Assembly: GCF_000745975.1 (NCBI RefSeq)
Contig: NZ_JQKJ01000003.1
Location: 124,001-188,000 of the forward strand
Length of the DNA: 64,000 nucleotides
Source of the DNA: Desulfobacter vibrioformis DSM 8776
GTDB taxonomy: Bacteria; Desulfobacterota; Desulfobacteria; Desulfobacterales; Desulfobacteraceae
Direction: 5' to 3'
Part shown: piece after piece, positions 37,089 to 46,205 of the stretch
Numbering within the stretch: the first letter of the stretch is position 1
Layout of the letters: every line of letters starts with the position of its first letter
Position numbers and translations under genes: made by a program
Notes under the pieces: generated by a model
Told to the model about the DNA's origin: nothing
The model's input: the letters and a program-made list of their open reading frames with translations, nothing else
The model's database searches: none

Positions 37089-37679
37089 ATGAAAAAAATA
37101 GAGCAGAAAAAAAAGCAGAAGCTGGACAGCATACAAAAAGCGGCCCAGGAATTATTTCAAACAAAGGGCTTCATTGGCACCAGCATGGATAATATCGCCG
37201 AGCAGGCCGGTGTCACCAAACAAACGGTGTACCGATATTTTGAATCCAAGGAGGCACTTTTCAAGTCAACCCTGGAAGCCCAGCGACTCCAGGCGAGCAA
37301 TGATTTTTTGGACGCACTGGACCTGGAAGACGCGACAAAGGCCCTGGAAGCCTTTGCAACCGGATTCATTGAACGGCATTTGTCTGCGGCGCACCTGGCC
37401 AATATTCGCCTGCTGGTGTCCGAAGGTCCCATGGTCCCTGAAATAACGCGTGCCTTTTACGCCGTTGGACCCAGGCGAACCAAAACCCGCCTTGCCCGTT
37501 TCTTCAAGGATCGATTCAAAATTGATGACGCCCAATACGAGATTGATATTTTTCTGGGCATTCTTCTGTCCATGCGCATGACTGTACTCACCGGTTTGGA
37601 TGCGCCTCCGTCACCGGAAAAGATATGTGAGCATTCCGCAAGAGCGGTCAAAGCGATTCTGAAATTGCTGGATTTATAA
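37089..37679 (+). CDS. TetR-family transcriptional regulator
   Basis: A 196-residue regulator. The helix-turn-helix is canonical (GFIGTSMDNIAEQAGVTKQTVYRYF, residues 28-52 here, quoted in part: MDNIAEQAGVTKQTVYRYF). The C-terminal ligand domain resembles the TetR_C_7/AefR-like group (VSEGPMVPEI, YAVGPRRTKTRLARFF). I use the ATG at 37089 because the family starts near there; an ATG at 37029 adds 20 residues. It precedes a SAM methyltransferase by 75 bases, which is probably its co-regulated target. Confidence 0.9.
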   Translation: MKKIEQKKKQKLDSIQKAAQELFQTKGFIGTSMDNIAEQAGVTKQTVYRYFESKEALFKSTLEAQRLQASNDFLDALDLEDATKALEAFATGFIERHLSAAHLANIRLLVSEGPMVPEITRAFYAVGPRRTKTRLARFFKDRFKIDDAQYEIDIFLGILLSMRMTVLTGLDAPPSPEKICEHSARAVKAILKLLDL

Positions 37680-37753
37680 AAAAAATAAGATGAAACATGA
37701 CATGCGGCCGATGTGGAACGGCCATTCCCATAAACGATGAAGGAGATCCCAAC

Positions 37754-38626
37754 ATGAATTTATTTCCGTTAACGAACCCAAGCGTCTGGAAAAATCTATG
37801 GCTTAACGCATTAAAAAATGATCCTGAAAAAAAGAGCGGCACAGATCATATTCAAATTCAAAAATGGGACCAACGCGCCCAGACCTTCGATAAACAGACC
37901 ACCACACCGGAGGCGGTTTCCCGAAAAGAAGGCATCTTATCCATGCTCAGGGAAGCCGGCGCACTTCAAGCTGGAAGCCGTGTTCTGGATATTGGTGCCG
38001 GATCGGGAAACTGGGCCATTCCCATGGCGGAAATGGGGGCAAAAGTGGTCGCACTGGAACCTTCCGGCGGCATGGTTGACATACTCAAGAAGAAAATGTC
38101 CGCCAAGGGTATCGGCCCGGATCAAATCCGCATCAGTCAGCAGACATGGCAGGATGTGGATGTGGAAAAAGAGGGGCTGGCCAGCCAATTCGACTTGGTC
38201 TTTGCCTCCATGAGCCCTGGCGTTTGCGATCCCGGGACATTGGAAAAAGTGATGCAGGCCTCCCGAAACTTCTGCTACCTGAGCACCTTTTCCGGCGGTG
38301 GCTGGCGCAGTTGCTACAACGATCTGTGGCAGCACATCACCGGCCAGGCGCTTGAATCCACGTCATGGGATTTCATCTACCCCTTCACCTATGTTTACGC
38401 CCTGGGATATCGTCCCCAGACCGATTTCAAGGTCTGGTCCCATGACCGCAAAGAGACCATTGATGAAGCTGTTGAAAATATTATCTTTTTTATCCAGGGC
38501 ATGACAGAAGTCACGCCGGAAATCCGCCAAAAATTGAAAGACCATATAACCCGCCAGGCCGTTGACGGGATTTTTCATCAGAAACAGACTGTTTGCCAGG
38601 GCGTGATGCTGTGGCAGGTCGCGTGA
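37754..38626 (+). CDS. Class I SAM-dependent methyltransferase
   Basis: A 290-residue methyltransferase. Motif I is VLDIGAGSGNWAIPMAE, motif II VVALEPS and the post-motif region FDLVFASMSPGV. The ATG at 37754 is preceded by GAAGGAGAT; an upstream ATG at 37697 gives a cysteine-rich leader with no family support. The fold resembles small-molecule methyltransferases that are often paired with TetR regulators in sulfate reducers. Substrate unknown. Confidence 0.85.
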   Translation: MNLFPLTNPSVWKNLWLNALKNDPEKKSGTDHIQIQKWDQRAQTFDKQTTTPEAVSRKEGILSMLREAGALQAGSRVLDIGAGSGNWAIPMAEMGAKVVALEPSGGMVDILKKKMSAKGIGPDQIRISQQTWQDVDVEKEGLASQFDLVFASMSPGVCDPGTLEKVMQASRNFCYLSTFSGGGWRSCYNDLWQHITGQALESTSWDFIYPFTYVYALGYRPQTDFKVWSHDRKETIDEAVENIIFFIQGMTEVTPEIRQKLKDHITRQAVDGIFHQKQTVCQGVMLWQVA

Positions 38627-38649
38627 CGACAAGGGCTGCCGCGTTCATA

Positions 38650-38716
38650 TTAACCACAGAACACACGGAAATCACAGAATTCTATTTTCAGTGTCTTCTG
38701 TGATTTCCGTGGTTAA
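38650..38716. repeat. 67-bp dispersed palindromic repeat, family A copy 2
   Basis: Reverse complement of the element at 23339-23405, with one mismatch (A for G near the centre). It follows the methyltransferase stop by 24 bases. Confidence 0.85.
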
Positions 38717-38728
38717 ACTTTTTCATAT

Positions 38729-38769
38729 AAAAAAAATTGCGGCAGATGATCTGACATCATCTGCCGCAA
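38729..38769 (-). terminator. Rho-independent terminator of serCA
   Basis: TTGCGGCAGATGAT (38737-38750) pairs perfectly with ATCATCTGCCGCAA (38756-38769). On the minus strand the stem is followed by a run of eight T. It is the strongest terminator in the window and lies 31 bases after serA. Confidence 0.92.
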
Positions 38770-38799
38770 CATAAACCTTACAGTCTTTAGTTCAGATCA

Positions 38800-40383
38800 C
38801 TAAAGCTCAAAGGTGGTCATGCTGACCACCAGTTCAAGGTCTTCAATTTCCTTTACCACATCAGGCGGTACCGGGGTCTCGGTTCTTAAAAATATAATAT
38901 TTCTATCTCCGTCATCCTCACGGCCCACCATCATTCTGGCAATGTTGATGTTGTGCTCGCCTAATTTCTGGCCGATGGAACCGATGGAACCGGGTTTGTC
39001 CACATTGTGGATTATACCCAGATGGCCCTCGGGAATAACCTCTAAACGGAATTTATTGATTCTTACGATCCGGGCATCATCCTTTCCAAAGATGGTGCCT
39101 TCCAGGATATTGGTCTGGGTGTCCGTAACCACGATCATCCGGACCAGGTTCAGGAAGTTGCCTGCCTCCTGGGCCGTGGATTCGGTAATTTTGATCCCCA
39201 TCTCATTGGCCAGGGAAATGGCATTTACCGAATTGACTTCATCCCTGACATATTCATTGAGCAGACCCTTGATTCCGTTAATGGTCAGGGGCTTGAGATC
39301 AAGGTCCGGAAATTTACCAATGTATTCGATGTTGACTTCGCGAACACCTCCCTTGGTAATCTGGGCCTGCATTTTTCCCATTTTTTCCACCAGGTAAAGA
39401 AAGGGTTTAAGCTGCCTTAAGACCTCTCCGGTCACCGACGGTACATTCACGGCATTGATCACGGTGTCGTGCAGCAGATAGGCAATAATCTGGTTGGCAG
39501 CAGCCACGGAAACATTGGTCTGGGCCTCCTTGGTGGATGCGCCTAAATGGGGAGTGGCAATGACCTGGTCCAGCAGGAGCAGCGGATGGTCTCCGCCCGG
39601 GGGCTCGGTGGAGAATACATCAAGGGCCGCGCCAGCCACTTTTCCTGACTGGATGGCCTCATGCAGGGCTGCTTCATTGACAATGCCGCCCCTGGCACAA
39701 TTGATGACCATAACGCCTGTCTTCATCTTTTCAAAGGCCTGGGCGTCCAGTAAATCAATGGTGGCATCCATTTTGGGAACATGGATGGTGATATAATCCG
39801 ACCGGGCATAGAGTTCATCTAAACTCACATATTCAAAACCGGCCTTTTCAATATGTTCCGAAGAGATATTGGGATCGTACACAATGACGTTCATACGCAT
39901 CCCCTTGGCAAGTCCGGCAACAATGGAGCCGATATTTCCGAACCCCACGACACCCAAGGTCTTATTGAAAATTTCCCGGCCCTGGAGCAATTTTTTATCC
40001 CAGCGCCCGGCTTTCAGGGATGCAGTTCCCCTGGGAATATTCCGGGTCAAGGCCATCATCATGGCCATGGCATGCTCGGCTGTGGTCACGGTGTTGCCGC
40101 CGGGGGTGTTCATGACGGCAACCCCTTTTTTGGTGGCCGCATCAATATCCACATTATCCAGACCAATGCCGGCCCGGGCAATAACCTTGAGGTTGCCTGC
40201 CGCTTCAAGCAGGTCCGCGGTCACCTTGGTGGAACTTCTGATGGCCAGGGCATCGTATTGCCCGATAATTTTTTTAAGTTCTTCGGGTGAAAGCCCGGTA
40301 TTGACATCGACATCTATACCTTCCTGATTTCTGAAAATATTAATGCCGGCTTCATCCATTTTATCACTGATCAGAACCTTCAT
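38800..40383 (-). CDS. serA: D-3-phosphoglycerate dehydrogenase SerA (long form)
   Basis: A 527-residue enzyme for the first step of serine synthesis, oxidising 3-phosphoglycerate with NAD. The Rossmann motif GVVGFGNIG, the catalytic Arg in NCARGGIV, Glu in STEPP and His in ATPHLGAST are present. The C-terminal part contains an allosteric substrate-binding domain and an ACT domain (GIIHNVDKPGSIGSIG) as in the Bacillus/Mycobacterium type, so serine feedback is likely. It overlaps serC by one base (TAATG-type junction). Confidence 0.97.
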   Translation of the reverse strand: MKVLISDKMDEAGINIFRNQEGIDVDVNTGLSPEELKKIIGQYDALAIRSSTKVTADLLEAAGNLKVIARAGIGLDNVDIDAATKKGVAVMNTPGGNTVTTAEHAMAMMMALTRNIPRGTASLKAGRWDKKLLQGREIFNKTLGVVGFGNIGSIVAGLAKGMRMNVIVYDPNISSEHIEKAGFEYVSLDELYARSDYITIHVPKMDATIDLLDAQAFEKMKTGVMVINCARGGIVNEAALHEAIQSGKVAGAALDVFSTEPPGGDHPLLLLDQVIATPHLGASTKEAQTNVSVAAANQIIAYLLHDTVINAVNVPSVTGEVLRQLKPFLYLVEKMGKMQAQITKGGVREVNIEYIGKFPDLDLKPLTINGIKGLLNEYVRDEVNSVNAISLANEMGIKITESTAQEAGNFLNLVRMIVVTDTQTNILEGTIFGKDDARIVRINKFRLEVIPEGHLGIIHNVDKPGSIGSIGQKLGEHNINIARMMVGREDDGDRNIIFLRTETPVPPDVVKEIEDLELVVSMTTFEL

Positions 40384-41471
40384 TATTTGGCCTCCTTTTG
40401 AAACGCATCCATGAATTGCACCAGGGCTTTGATACCCTCCATGGTGGTGGCATTATAAATGGATGCCCTGCATCCGCCCACGGATCTGTGCCCCTTGAGA
40501 CCGCCAAGGCCTTTGGCCGTTGCCTCTTTGATAAATTTTTGTTCAAGTTCCTCACTGGGCAGGCGGAAGGTTACGTTCATCAGGGACCTTGAGCCCTGTG
40601 CGGCGGTGGCCCGGTAAAAATTGCTTGCCTCCATAAAATCGTACAAAAGGCCTGCTTTCTCTTTATTAAAAGCTTCCATCTTTTCAAGGCCGCCCATCTC
40701 TTCTTCGATCCATTTGAGCACCAGGTCAATGGTATATATGCCGAAGCAGGGCGGGGTATTGTACATGGAATTCTTTTCTGCATAGGTGGAATATTTGAGC
40801 ATGGAAGGCAGATCCGAATTGGCTGTTTCCAGCAGGTCCTTGCGCAAAATCACCACGCAGGTACCGGAGGGCCCTAAATTTTTCTGGGCGCCGGCGTAGA
40901 TCATGCCGAATTTTTCCATGGGAAGGGGACGTGAAAAAATATCGGATGACATATCCGCAATAATAGGAACCCCACCGGTGTCGGGGAAGTCGGCAAACTG
41001 GGTTCCCTTAATGGTGTTGTTGGAGGTGATGTGGACATATTTTGCATCTTTGCTGAAGGGAATATTTCCAGGGATATATGAAAAGTCCTTGTCCTCGGAA
41101 GAGGCCACAACCACATGTTTTTTGTTTTGAATTTTTGCCTCTTTAATGGCTTTGGTGGACCAGGTTCCGGTGTTGACATAGTCGGCACTTTGATCCCCGG
41201 AAAGAAAATTCATGGGAATCATGGCAAACTGTAAAGATGCCCCGCCCTGGATAAAAAGGACATGGTATTGGTCATCCAGGCCTAAAAGACGCTTGGCCCG
41301 CGCCACGGCATCATTGATCACATCATCAAAATAAGAAGATCTGTGGCTGATTTCTGTAATGGACATGCCTGAATTGCCAAAATTCAGGAAAGAGGCCTGA
41401 ATTTCTTCAAGAACCGGCAGAGGCAGCGCCGCAGGTCCGGCATTGAAATTGTAAATTCTTTGGTCTGTCAT
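40383..41471 (-). CDS. serC: Phosphoserine aminotransferase SerC
   Basis: A 362-residue PLP enzyme for the second step of serine synthesis. It begins YNFNAGPAALP and has the PLP lysine in YAGAQKNLGPSG. GGCRASIYNATTMEGI is the family C-terminal signature. It is transcribed before serA as an operon with one terminator. The 257-base gap upstream (41472-41728) shows no riboswitch or other recognisable element. Confidence 0.97.
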   Translation of the reverse strand: MTDQRIYNFNAGPAALPLPVLEEIQASFLNFGNSGMSITEISHRSSYFDDVINDAVARAKRLLGLDDQYHVLFIQGGASLQFAMIPMNFLSGDQSADYVNTGTWSTKAIKEAKIQNKKHVVVASSEDKDFSYIPGNIPFSKDAKYVHITSNNTIKGTQFADFPDTGGVPIIADMSSDIFSRPLPMEKFGMIYAGAQKNLGPSGTCVVILRKDLLETANSDLPSMLKYSTYAEKNSMYNTPPCFGIYTIDLVLKWIEEEMGGLEKMEAFNKEKAGLLYDFMEASNFYRATAAQGSRSLMNVTFRLPSEELEQKFIKEATAKGLGGLKGHRSVGGCRASIYNATTMEGIKALVQFMDAFQKEAK

Positions 41472-41728
41472 TTTTTACCTTTCTTTTAGTGGTTATCTTT
41501 ATTCTCATTGTCCTTATATGTTTCATTGCCTCACAACCCAAGGCAATTTGATACCAAACCCTTTCATTAACGCCGTCGCAGATGAAAATCAATAGGTGAA
41601 CCGCCTTCATGCGATAAAAATACGGGGCTAATCCCGAACCAACCCGAAAAGGTGAAAATCAAGACAATATTTAGACCGCGATAGATTAACTCAAAAAATA
41701 CGTGAACATTTTTTAAATTGCCATGCCC

Positions 41729-42856
41729 CTAAAGCATCAAACTCCAAAGTACGCCTGCGGCAATGGCCGAGCCGATAACGCCGGAAACATTAGGGGCCAT
41801 GGCATGCATGAGCAGAAAATTGGTGGGGTCTTCCCGCTGGCCCACAATGTGTACCACCCGGGCAGAGTCCGGTACAGCCGAAACACCGGCAGCACCCAGC
41901 AGGGGGTTGATCTTCTTTTTCAAAAACAGGTTCATGAACTTGGCAAACAATAGCCCGCTTGCCGTTGCAATGCCAAAGGAGAGCGCGCCCAAGATAAAAA
42001 TTTTCACGGAGCTATGGGTAAGAAAGACATCTCCCTGGGTGGATGCGCCCACGGTAATGCCCAAAAGGATGGTGGCAATATCAATCAATGCAGTGCGTGC
42101 TGTCACAGCCAGACGCTCTGTAACCACAGCCTCTTTAAGGAGATTGCCAAAACACAGCATCCCCAAAAGCGGCAGGGCTGCAGGCGCCAGGAAACAGCAG
42201 AGTAAAAAGACGATCACCGGGAATATCATTTTTTCGCGTTTGGTGACCTGGCGCGGCTCTTCCATGTGGATAAGCCGTTCCTTGCGCGTGGTTAACAGTT
42301 TCATAATGGGCGGCTGGATTACCGGCACAAGGGCCATGTAACTGTAAGCCGCAACAGCGATAGGTCCGATAAGATGCGGAGCCAGCTTGGCAGTCAGAAA
42401 AATGGCTGTGGGGCCGTCTGCCCCGCCGATAATCCCGATGGCGGCTGCCTCCTTAGGCAGAAACCCTAAAGCCAGTGCTCCCAGAAAAGTGATAAAGATG
42501 CCTGCCTGGGCCGCAGCGCCCAAAAGCATGAGCACCGGTCGTGCCAGGAGCGTTGAAAAGTCAGTCATGGCGCCGATGCCAAGGAATATCAAAGGCGGAT
42601 AAATGCCCTGGGTTACCCCGAAATACAGGTAGTGCAGAACGGAATTATTTTCATAAATGCCAAGCCCCAGCCCCTTGAAAATAGGAATATTCCCCACGAG
42701 CATGCCAAATCCGATGGGAACCAGCAGCAGCGGCTCATAATCCTTTGCAATACCCAGATATATAAAAATCATGCCAACGATGATCATGATAATATTTCGG
42801 TAGTCGCACAGATAAAACCCGGTATTCTGAAAAAACTCTAAAAATAAAGCATCCAT
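41729..42856 (-). CDS. oadB: Sodium-pumping decarboxylase beta subunit OadB
   Basis: A 375-residue integral membrane protein with about nine helices. The signatures GIGAMTDFSTLLARP, GIIGGADGPTAIF and GAAGVSAVPDSARVV include the Asp and Ser residues that bind Na+ in oxaloacetate decarboxylase. The subunit couples decarboxylation of biotin-CO2 to sodium export. It lies 70 bases after oadG. No alpha (carboxyltransferase) or biotin-carrier gene is in the window, so the complex and its acid substrate are undefined. Confidence 0.94.
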   Translation of the reverse strand: MDALFLEFFQNTGFYLCDYRNIIMIIVGMIFIYLGIAKDYEPLLLVPIGFGMLVGNIPIFKGLGLGIYENNSVLHYLYFGVTQGIYPPLIFLGIGAMTDFSTLLARPVLMLLGAAAQAGIFITFLGALALGFLPKEAAAIGIIGGADGPTAIFLTAKLAPHLIGPIAVAAYSYMALVPVIQPPIMKLLTTRKERLIHMEEPRQVTKREKMIFPVIVFLLCCFLAPAALPLLGMLCFGNLLKEAVVTERLAVTARTALIDIATILLGITVGASTQGDVFLTHSSVKIFILGALSFGIATASGLLFAKFMNLFLKKKINPLLGAAGVSAVPDSARVVHIVGQREDPTNFLLMHAMAPNVSGVIGSAIAAGVLWSLML

Positions 42857-42926
42857 TGATTTTTATTTCTTTCAATTTCCCATGGGGATCAAGTAGTTAA
42901 CTATCAGTTATTAATAAAATATCAAA

Positions 42927-43391
42927 TCAAGAAATGGTACGGATGAATATATCCTCATCCCATCTGAAATACCCCTGTTCATCAGCACATAAAATGCCGG
43001 ATTTAATCAGGAGATTCATGTTTGCATGGGGATCATTAAGGCCGGAAAGCTCGGCCATGCGCAGCAGCTTTGGCAAAGAAATCACATCATCCATGGTCTG
43101 GGCCAAAAGATTATACTGCCGGCACACCTGTTTTTGAGCCTCGGTGAGGTCCAGGTGCGCTTTAGGGGTACCTGCCCTGGCAACAGATTCAGATCTTGAC
43201 ACGAACAGTTTTTTTATTTTCCCTGGATTATCATACAGGGCCACCAGCTTATGAATCTGGGAGATCAGGACGGACAGGGCGACAAGCCCTGTGAACACAA
43301 TCGTGATGCCCACAACTGAAATGGCCCACCCGTTGTTGGCGTTTATGGCCTCAAGTCCATAAAGAACGCTGGCAGCGTCAACTCCATTCAA
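42927..43391 (-). CDS. Decarboxylase gamma subunit-like OadG
   Basis: A 154-residue protein. An N-terminal helix (WAISVVGITIVFTGLVALSVLI) and a basic stretch after it are typical of OadG, which holds alpha and beta together. The C-terminal 75 residues (LTEAQKQVCRQYNLLAQTMDD onward, quoted here to 20: EAQKQVCRQYNLLAQTMDD) form an extra winged-helix-like domain not usual for OadG. Located directly before oadB. Confidence 0.75.
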   Translation of the reverse strand: MNGVDAASVLYGLEAINANNGWAISVVGITIVFTGLVALSVLISQIHKLVALYDNPGKIKKLFVSRSESVARAGTPKAHLDLTEAQKQVCRQYNLLAQTMDDVISLPKLLRMAELSGLNDPHANMNLLIKSGILCADEQGYFRWDEDIFIRTIS

Positions 43392-43431
43392 GACACACCT
43401 CGTTTTTTTTATTATTATTTTTTATTAATTC

Positions 43432-43932
43432 TTAAACAACGCCTGTTTCGGCAGGATCTGAACAAAAAGGGGCTTTTTCCGCATAGAATTGCTGCCATCC
43501 ATCCATAATTGTGGCTGCCACCGGAGAGTCATGGCCAATCAGATCAAGGATATTCAGGCAGGGCACAACCCAGACAACCCCTTTTTCCAGTACTGTAATT
43601 GTGGCCGTATTTGTACCCTTCAGGCTCACCATTGACAGACCTGCAAAATCCCCCGGCCTATTGAGTACCACCGCCCTCCCCGCTTCCAGGGCAACAAGCA
43701 GGGCACCTTCTTCTACAAGGAAGAAAAACTGGGCGCAATGACCTGCCTGGGCCAGAATTTCACCAGGCATAACCGTCCACCTTGAAAACAGCGGGACAAG
43801 ACTGTCAATATCCCGGGCATCGAGCCCATTAAAGATGATAGATTCTGATAAGCATGCTGCAGAGCTGTCCATATGCCTCCTTAACTTGTCATTGGAGTTT
43901 GAAGCAAGCTTCCTTTGAAAAGAAGTATTCAA
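43432..43932 (-). CDS. Cyclic-nucleotide-binding-domain protein without DNA-binding domain
   Basis: A 166-residue protein with a single cNMP-binding beta-roll (FNGLDARDIDSLVPLFSRW, VMPGEILAQAGHCAQFFFLV, LNRPGDFAGLSMVSL). The phosphate-binding RxA motif of true cAMP sites is absent, so it may bind another ligand or only sense redox through its cysteines. There is no helix-turn-helix. An ATG at 43872 (MDSSAACLS) is an alternative start. It stands just upstream of oadG-oadB on the same strand, which suggests a regulatory link to the pump. Confidence 0.75.
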   Translation of the reverse strand: MNTSFQRKLASNSNDKLRRHMDSSAACLSESIIFNGLDARDIDSLVPLFSRWTVMPGEILAQAGHCAQFFFLVEEGALLVALEAGRAVVLNRPGDFAGLSMVSLKGTNTATITVLEKGVVWVVPCLNILDLIGHDSPVAATIMDGWQQFYAEKAPFCSDPAETGVV

Positions 43933-44006
43933 GCATATTTTATAAATTCTGTCGAGCGCAAAAAGATCTGACCCAGAACAATCACGTATAAAAAATAAGG
44001 TCTATT

Positions 44007-44034
44007 CGCCTTGCATCTGAGCAGGTTTGTGAGC
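44007..44034. repeat. 28-bp dispersed repeat, copy 2
   Basis: Matches the block at 28245-28272 at 25 of 28 bases, same orientation. It lies 73 bases before the glutathione peroxidase start. Confidence 0.5.
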
Positions 44035-44106
44035 TAATCTCCTCGAACGAAGCGGTTCAAAAACGCTTTTCCGTTCAGGCACTATTTATTAAGGAGACGT
44101 ACCGGT

Positions 44107-44601
44107 ATGACGATTTATGATATCTCTCTGGAAACACTTCAGGGTAAAACCATCTCAATGGCTGATTTTAAAGGAAAGATCTTATTGGTGGTAAACACGG
44201 CAAGCAAGTGCGGGTTTACGCCGCAGTTTACAGGACTTCAGAAATTGTATGAAACCTATCGTGACCAGGGATTTGTTGTCCTTGGTTTTCCATGTAACCA
44301 GTTCGCCAACCAGGAACCGGGAACGCAACATGATATTCTGCAGGTATGCGCCGTTAATTACGGCGTCACCTTTCCCATGTTCCAAAAAGTGGCGGTGAAT
44401 GGCAAAGACGCCCATCCGTTATTCCGGTTTTTAAAAGAACAAAAATCCGGGCTGGGCGGAAAAACCATAAAATGGAACTTTACCAAATTTCTCATTGATC
44501 CTGATGGCCGGGCGGTGAAACGGTATGCACCGGTCACCGCACCTGAAAAAATCGAAAAAGATATCCGCCAGCTTTTAGGGCAAAGGCCGGCCCGAGGTTG
44601 A
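44107..44601 (+). CDS. Glutathione peroxidase-family thiol peroxidase
   Basis: A 164-residue peroxidase of the GPx/BtuE family. The peroxidatic Cys35 lies in [11 protein letters not shown], with the Gln in GLQKLYETY, Trp/Asn in IKWNFTKFL and the [12 protein letters not shown] loop. A second cysteine in that loop (position 64 region) and one at LQVCAVNY fit the thioredoxin-dependent type. It protects an anaerobe from peroxides. AAGGAG precedes the ATG. It converges on the ferredoxin gene with a 27-base overlap. Confidence 0.94.
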   Translation: MTIYDISLETLQGKTISMADFKGKILLVVNTASKCGFTPQFTGLQKLYETYRDQGFVVLGFPCNQFANQEPGTQHDILQVCAVNYGVTFPMFQKVAVNGKDAHPLFRFLKEQKSGLGGKTIKWNFTKFLIDPDGRAVKRYAPVTAPEKIEKDIRQLLGQRPARG

Positions 44602-45300
44602 AATGGTTACCCGTTGAACAGGAATGTGTTCACCGGATTTTTCCATGGCGCGATCAACGATCCATTTCATTTTTGAACAGCAGGGAACTTCCATGACCAT
44701 CATGGTGATGCCCTGGATATGATTCCGGGTAAAAATATCTGCAAGTTTGTCAATATAAAGATCTGCATCATCAAATTTGGGGCAGCCAAGCATGACAATC
44801 CTGCCTTTCAGATAATCTGAATGGAACGAAGGTGCGGCAACGGGAACGCAGTCTGCTGTGATCAGCAGGGTTGCATCCTTCAAAAAGGGAGCTGTGGCAG
44901 GAATCAGCCGAAGCTGTACCGGCCAGTGCCCCAGGGCTGAAGGTCCAATGGTTCCGGCCGTCGGCCTCCCCATATCCGGAACCGGGGACATGGGAAATGT
45001 TGTGACCTGCCGTGACGGGCACCCCCTGGGATCAGGGGTGCCGACAGTTGATTTTTTCGCATCAAGCCGTGCATGTACAGCTTGTTCATTATATTCGTCT
45101 GCCCGGCGCTCAATGAGTTTAAGCGCGCCCCGGGGACAATCGCCAAGACAGGCCCCAAGTCCGTCACAGTATTGATCACCAATGACCTTTGCCTTGCCGC
45201 CAATGATCTGAATGGCCCCTTCGGCACAGGAGGGCACGCAATGACCGCAGCCATCGCACTTTTCCCGGTCTATCTCTATAATCTTACGGATAACTTGCAT
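44575..45300 (-). CDS. Ferredoxin-like 4Fe-4S protein with extra C-terminal domain
   Basis: A 241-residue protein. Two 4Fe-4S motifs at the N-terminus ([26 protein letters not shown]) are followed by a linker and a C-terminal domain with [21 protein letters not shown] and MEVPCCSKM. The second domain resembles the cysteine-rich part found in proteins annotated as 4Fe-4S dicluster, sometimes linked to nitrite or hybrid-cluster biology. The divergent FNR box at 45379-45392 suggests oxygen or NO control. The product may deliver electrons in stress defence (inference). Confidence 0.82.
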   Translation of the reverse strand: MQVIRKIIEIDREKCDGCGHCVPSCAEGAIQIIGGKAKVIGDQYCDGLGACLGDCPRGALKLIERRADEYNEQAVHARLDAKKSTVGTPDPRGCPSRQVTTFPMSPVPDMGRPTAGTIGPSALGHWPVQLRLIPATAPFLKDATLLITADCVPVAAPSFHSDYLKGRIVMLGCPKFDDADLYIDKLADIFTRNHIQGITMMVMEVPCCSKMKWIVDRAMEKSGEHIPVQRVTISTSGRPLP

Positions 45301-45378
45301 GGGCTGTATCCTTCATAGTTAAAATTTAAATTGAGTTTACATCCGGCTTGAAGTTACTATAGACAAAAAAAGAAAACC

Positions 45379-45392
45379 TTGATCTGGATCAA
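45379..45392. promoter_or_regulatory. Perfect FNR-type operator
   Basis: TTGATCTGGATCAA matches the FNR consensus TTGAT-N4-ATCAA exactly. It lies 79 bases before the ferredoxin start, with a -10-like TATAGT (minus strand 45361-45356) in between, and just before the Crp/Fnr regulator gene. It could serve both divergent genes. Confidence 0.85.
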
Positions 45393-45416
45393 TCCGTTGC
45401 ATTTTGATTATTTTTT

Positions 45417-46190
45417 TTGCCGTTATCCAGATCACCCAAACAACCCCGTACTGGGATACAGCACCGGAGACCGAAAATCGAAAAGTATCTGCATATGATC
45501 CCCCTTTTTTCAGGGCTGACACAAGACCAGCGAAAACCCCTTGCCGCGTTGTCCAGTGAATTGACTGTAAACAAAGGAGAGCTGATCTTTCAGGAAGGTG
45601 ACAGGGGTCAAGGGTTTTATATTGTAGGGGCAGGCAAAATTAAAGTGTTTAAAATGTCCTTTGAAGGAAAGGAGCAGATCCTGCATATTTACGGTCCAGG
45701 CCATATATTTGGCGAAGTCCCGGTGTTCCAGGGGAAAAGTTTTCCTGCCTCAGCCATGGCCCTGGAACCGTCAACCATTCTCTTTCTGCCCAGACAGGCC
45801 TTTATCCGGCAGATTGAAACGTCTCCCTCCCTTGCCATGAACATGCTGGCAGACCTGTCCAGGCGCTTAAGGGAATTTACGGTTCAGATTGAAAATTTAA
45901 GCCTGAAAGAAGTGCCTGCCAGACTGGCCGCTTATATTCTGACCCTGGCACAGGAAGAGGCGGGGCATTCACAGATAAGCGCATTGCAAAAAGACGGCCC
46001 GCCGGCAGCCACGGTGTCGTTGCCTGTCTCCAAGATTCAACTGGCAAGCCTCATCGGCACAACCCCTGAAACCGTTTCCCGCGCATTTAAAAAAATGGAC
46101 CAGGCCGGGTTTATTAAAACGGAAGGGAAAAAAATTTTGATTTTAGACCATGGGGGCCTGGAAGAGTTATCCCATACCGGCCGCATTTAG
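45417..46190 (+). CDS. Crp/Fnr-family transcriptional regulator
   Basis: A regulator of about 230-257 residues. The cNMP-type sensor (FQEGDRGQGFYIVGAGKIKVF, first 20: FQEGDRGQGFYIVGAGKIKV) and helix-turn-helix (ASLIGTTPETVSRAFKKM) are clear. The recognition helix ETVSRAF contains E and SR as in FNR, which fits the FNR-type operator just upstream. There is no N-terminal cysteine cluster, so it is not a classic oxygen-sensing FNR; HcpR/DNR-like NO sensing is possible. The only in-frame upstream start is a weak TTG at 45417; ATG at 45495 is inside the conserved IEKYLHMIPLF, so the true start is uncertain. Confidence 0.9.
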   Translation: MPLSRSPKQPRTGIQHRRPKIEKYLHMIPLFSGLTQDQRKPLAALSSELTVNKGELIFQEGDRGQGFYIVGAGKIKVFKMSFEGKEQILHIYGPGHIFGEVPVFQGKSFPASAMALEPSTILFLPRQAFIRQIETSPSLAMNMLADLSRRLREFTVQIENLSLKEVPARLAAYILTLAQEEAGHSQISALQKDGPPAATVSLPVSKIQLASLIGTTPETVSRAFKKMDQAGFIKTEGKKILILDHGGLEELSHTGRI

Positions 46191-46205
46191 AGAGGATTTA
46201 TTAAA

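Noticed and set aside
41472-41728. Serine-linked riboswitch before serC
   Set aside because: No conserved riboswitch core or stable hairpin series is visible in this gap.
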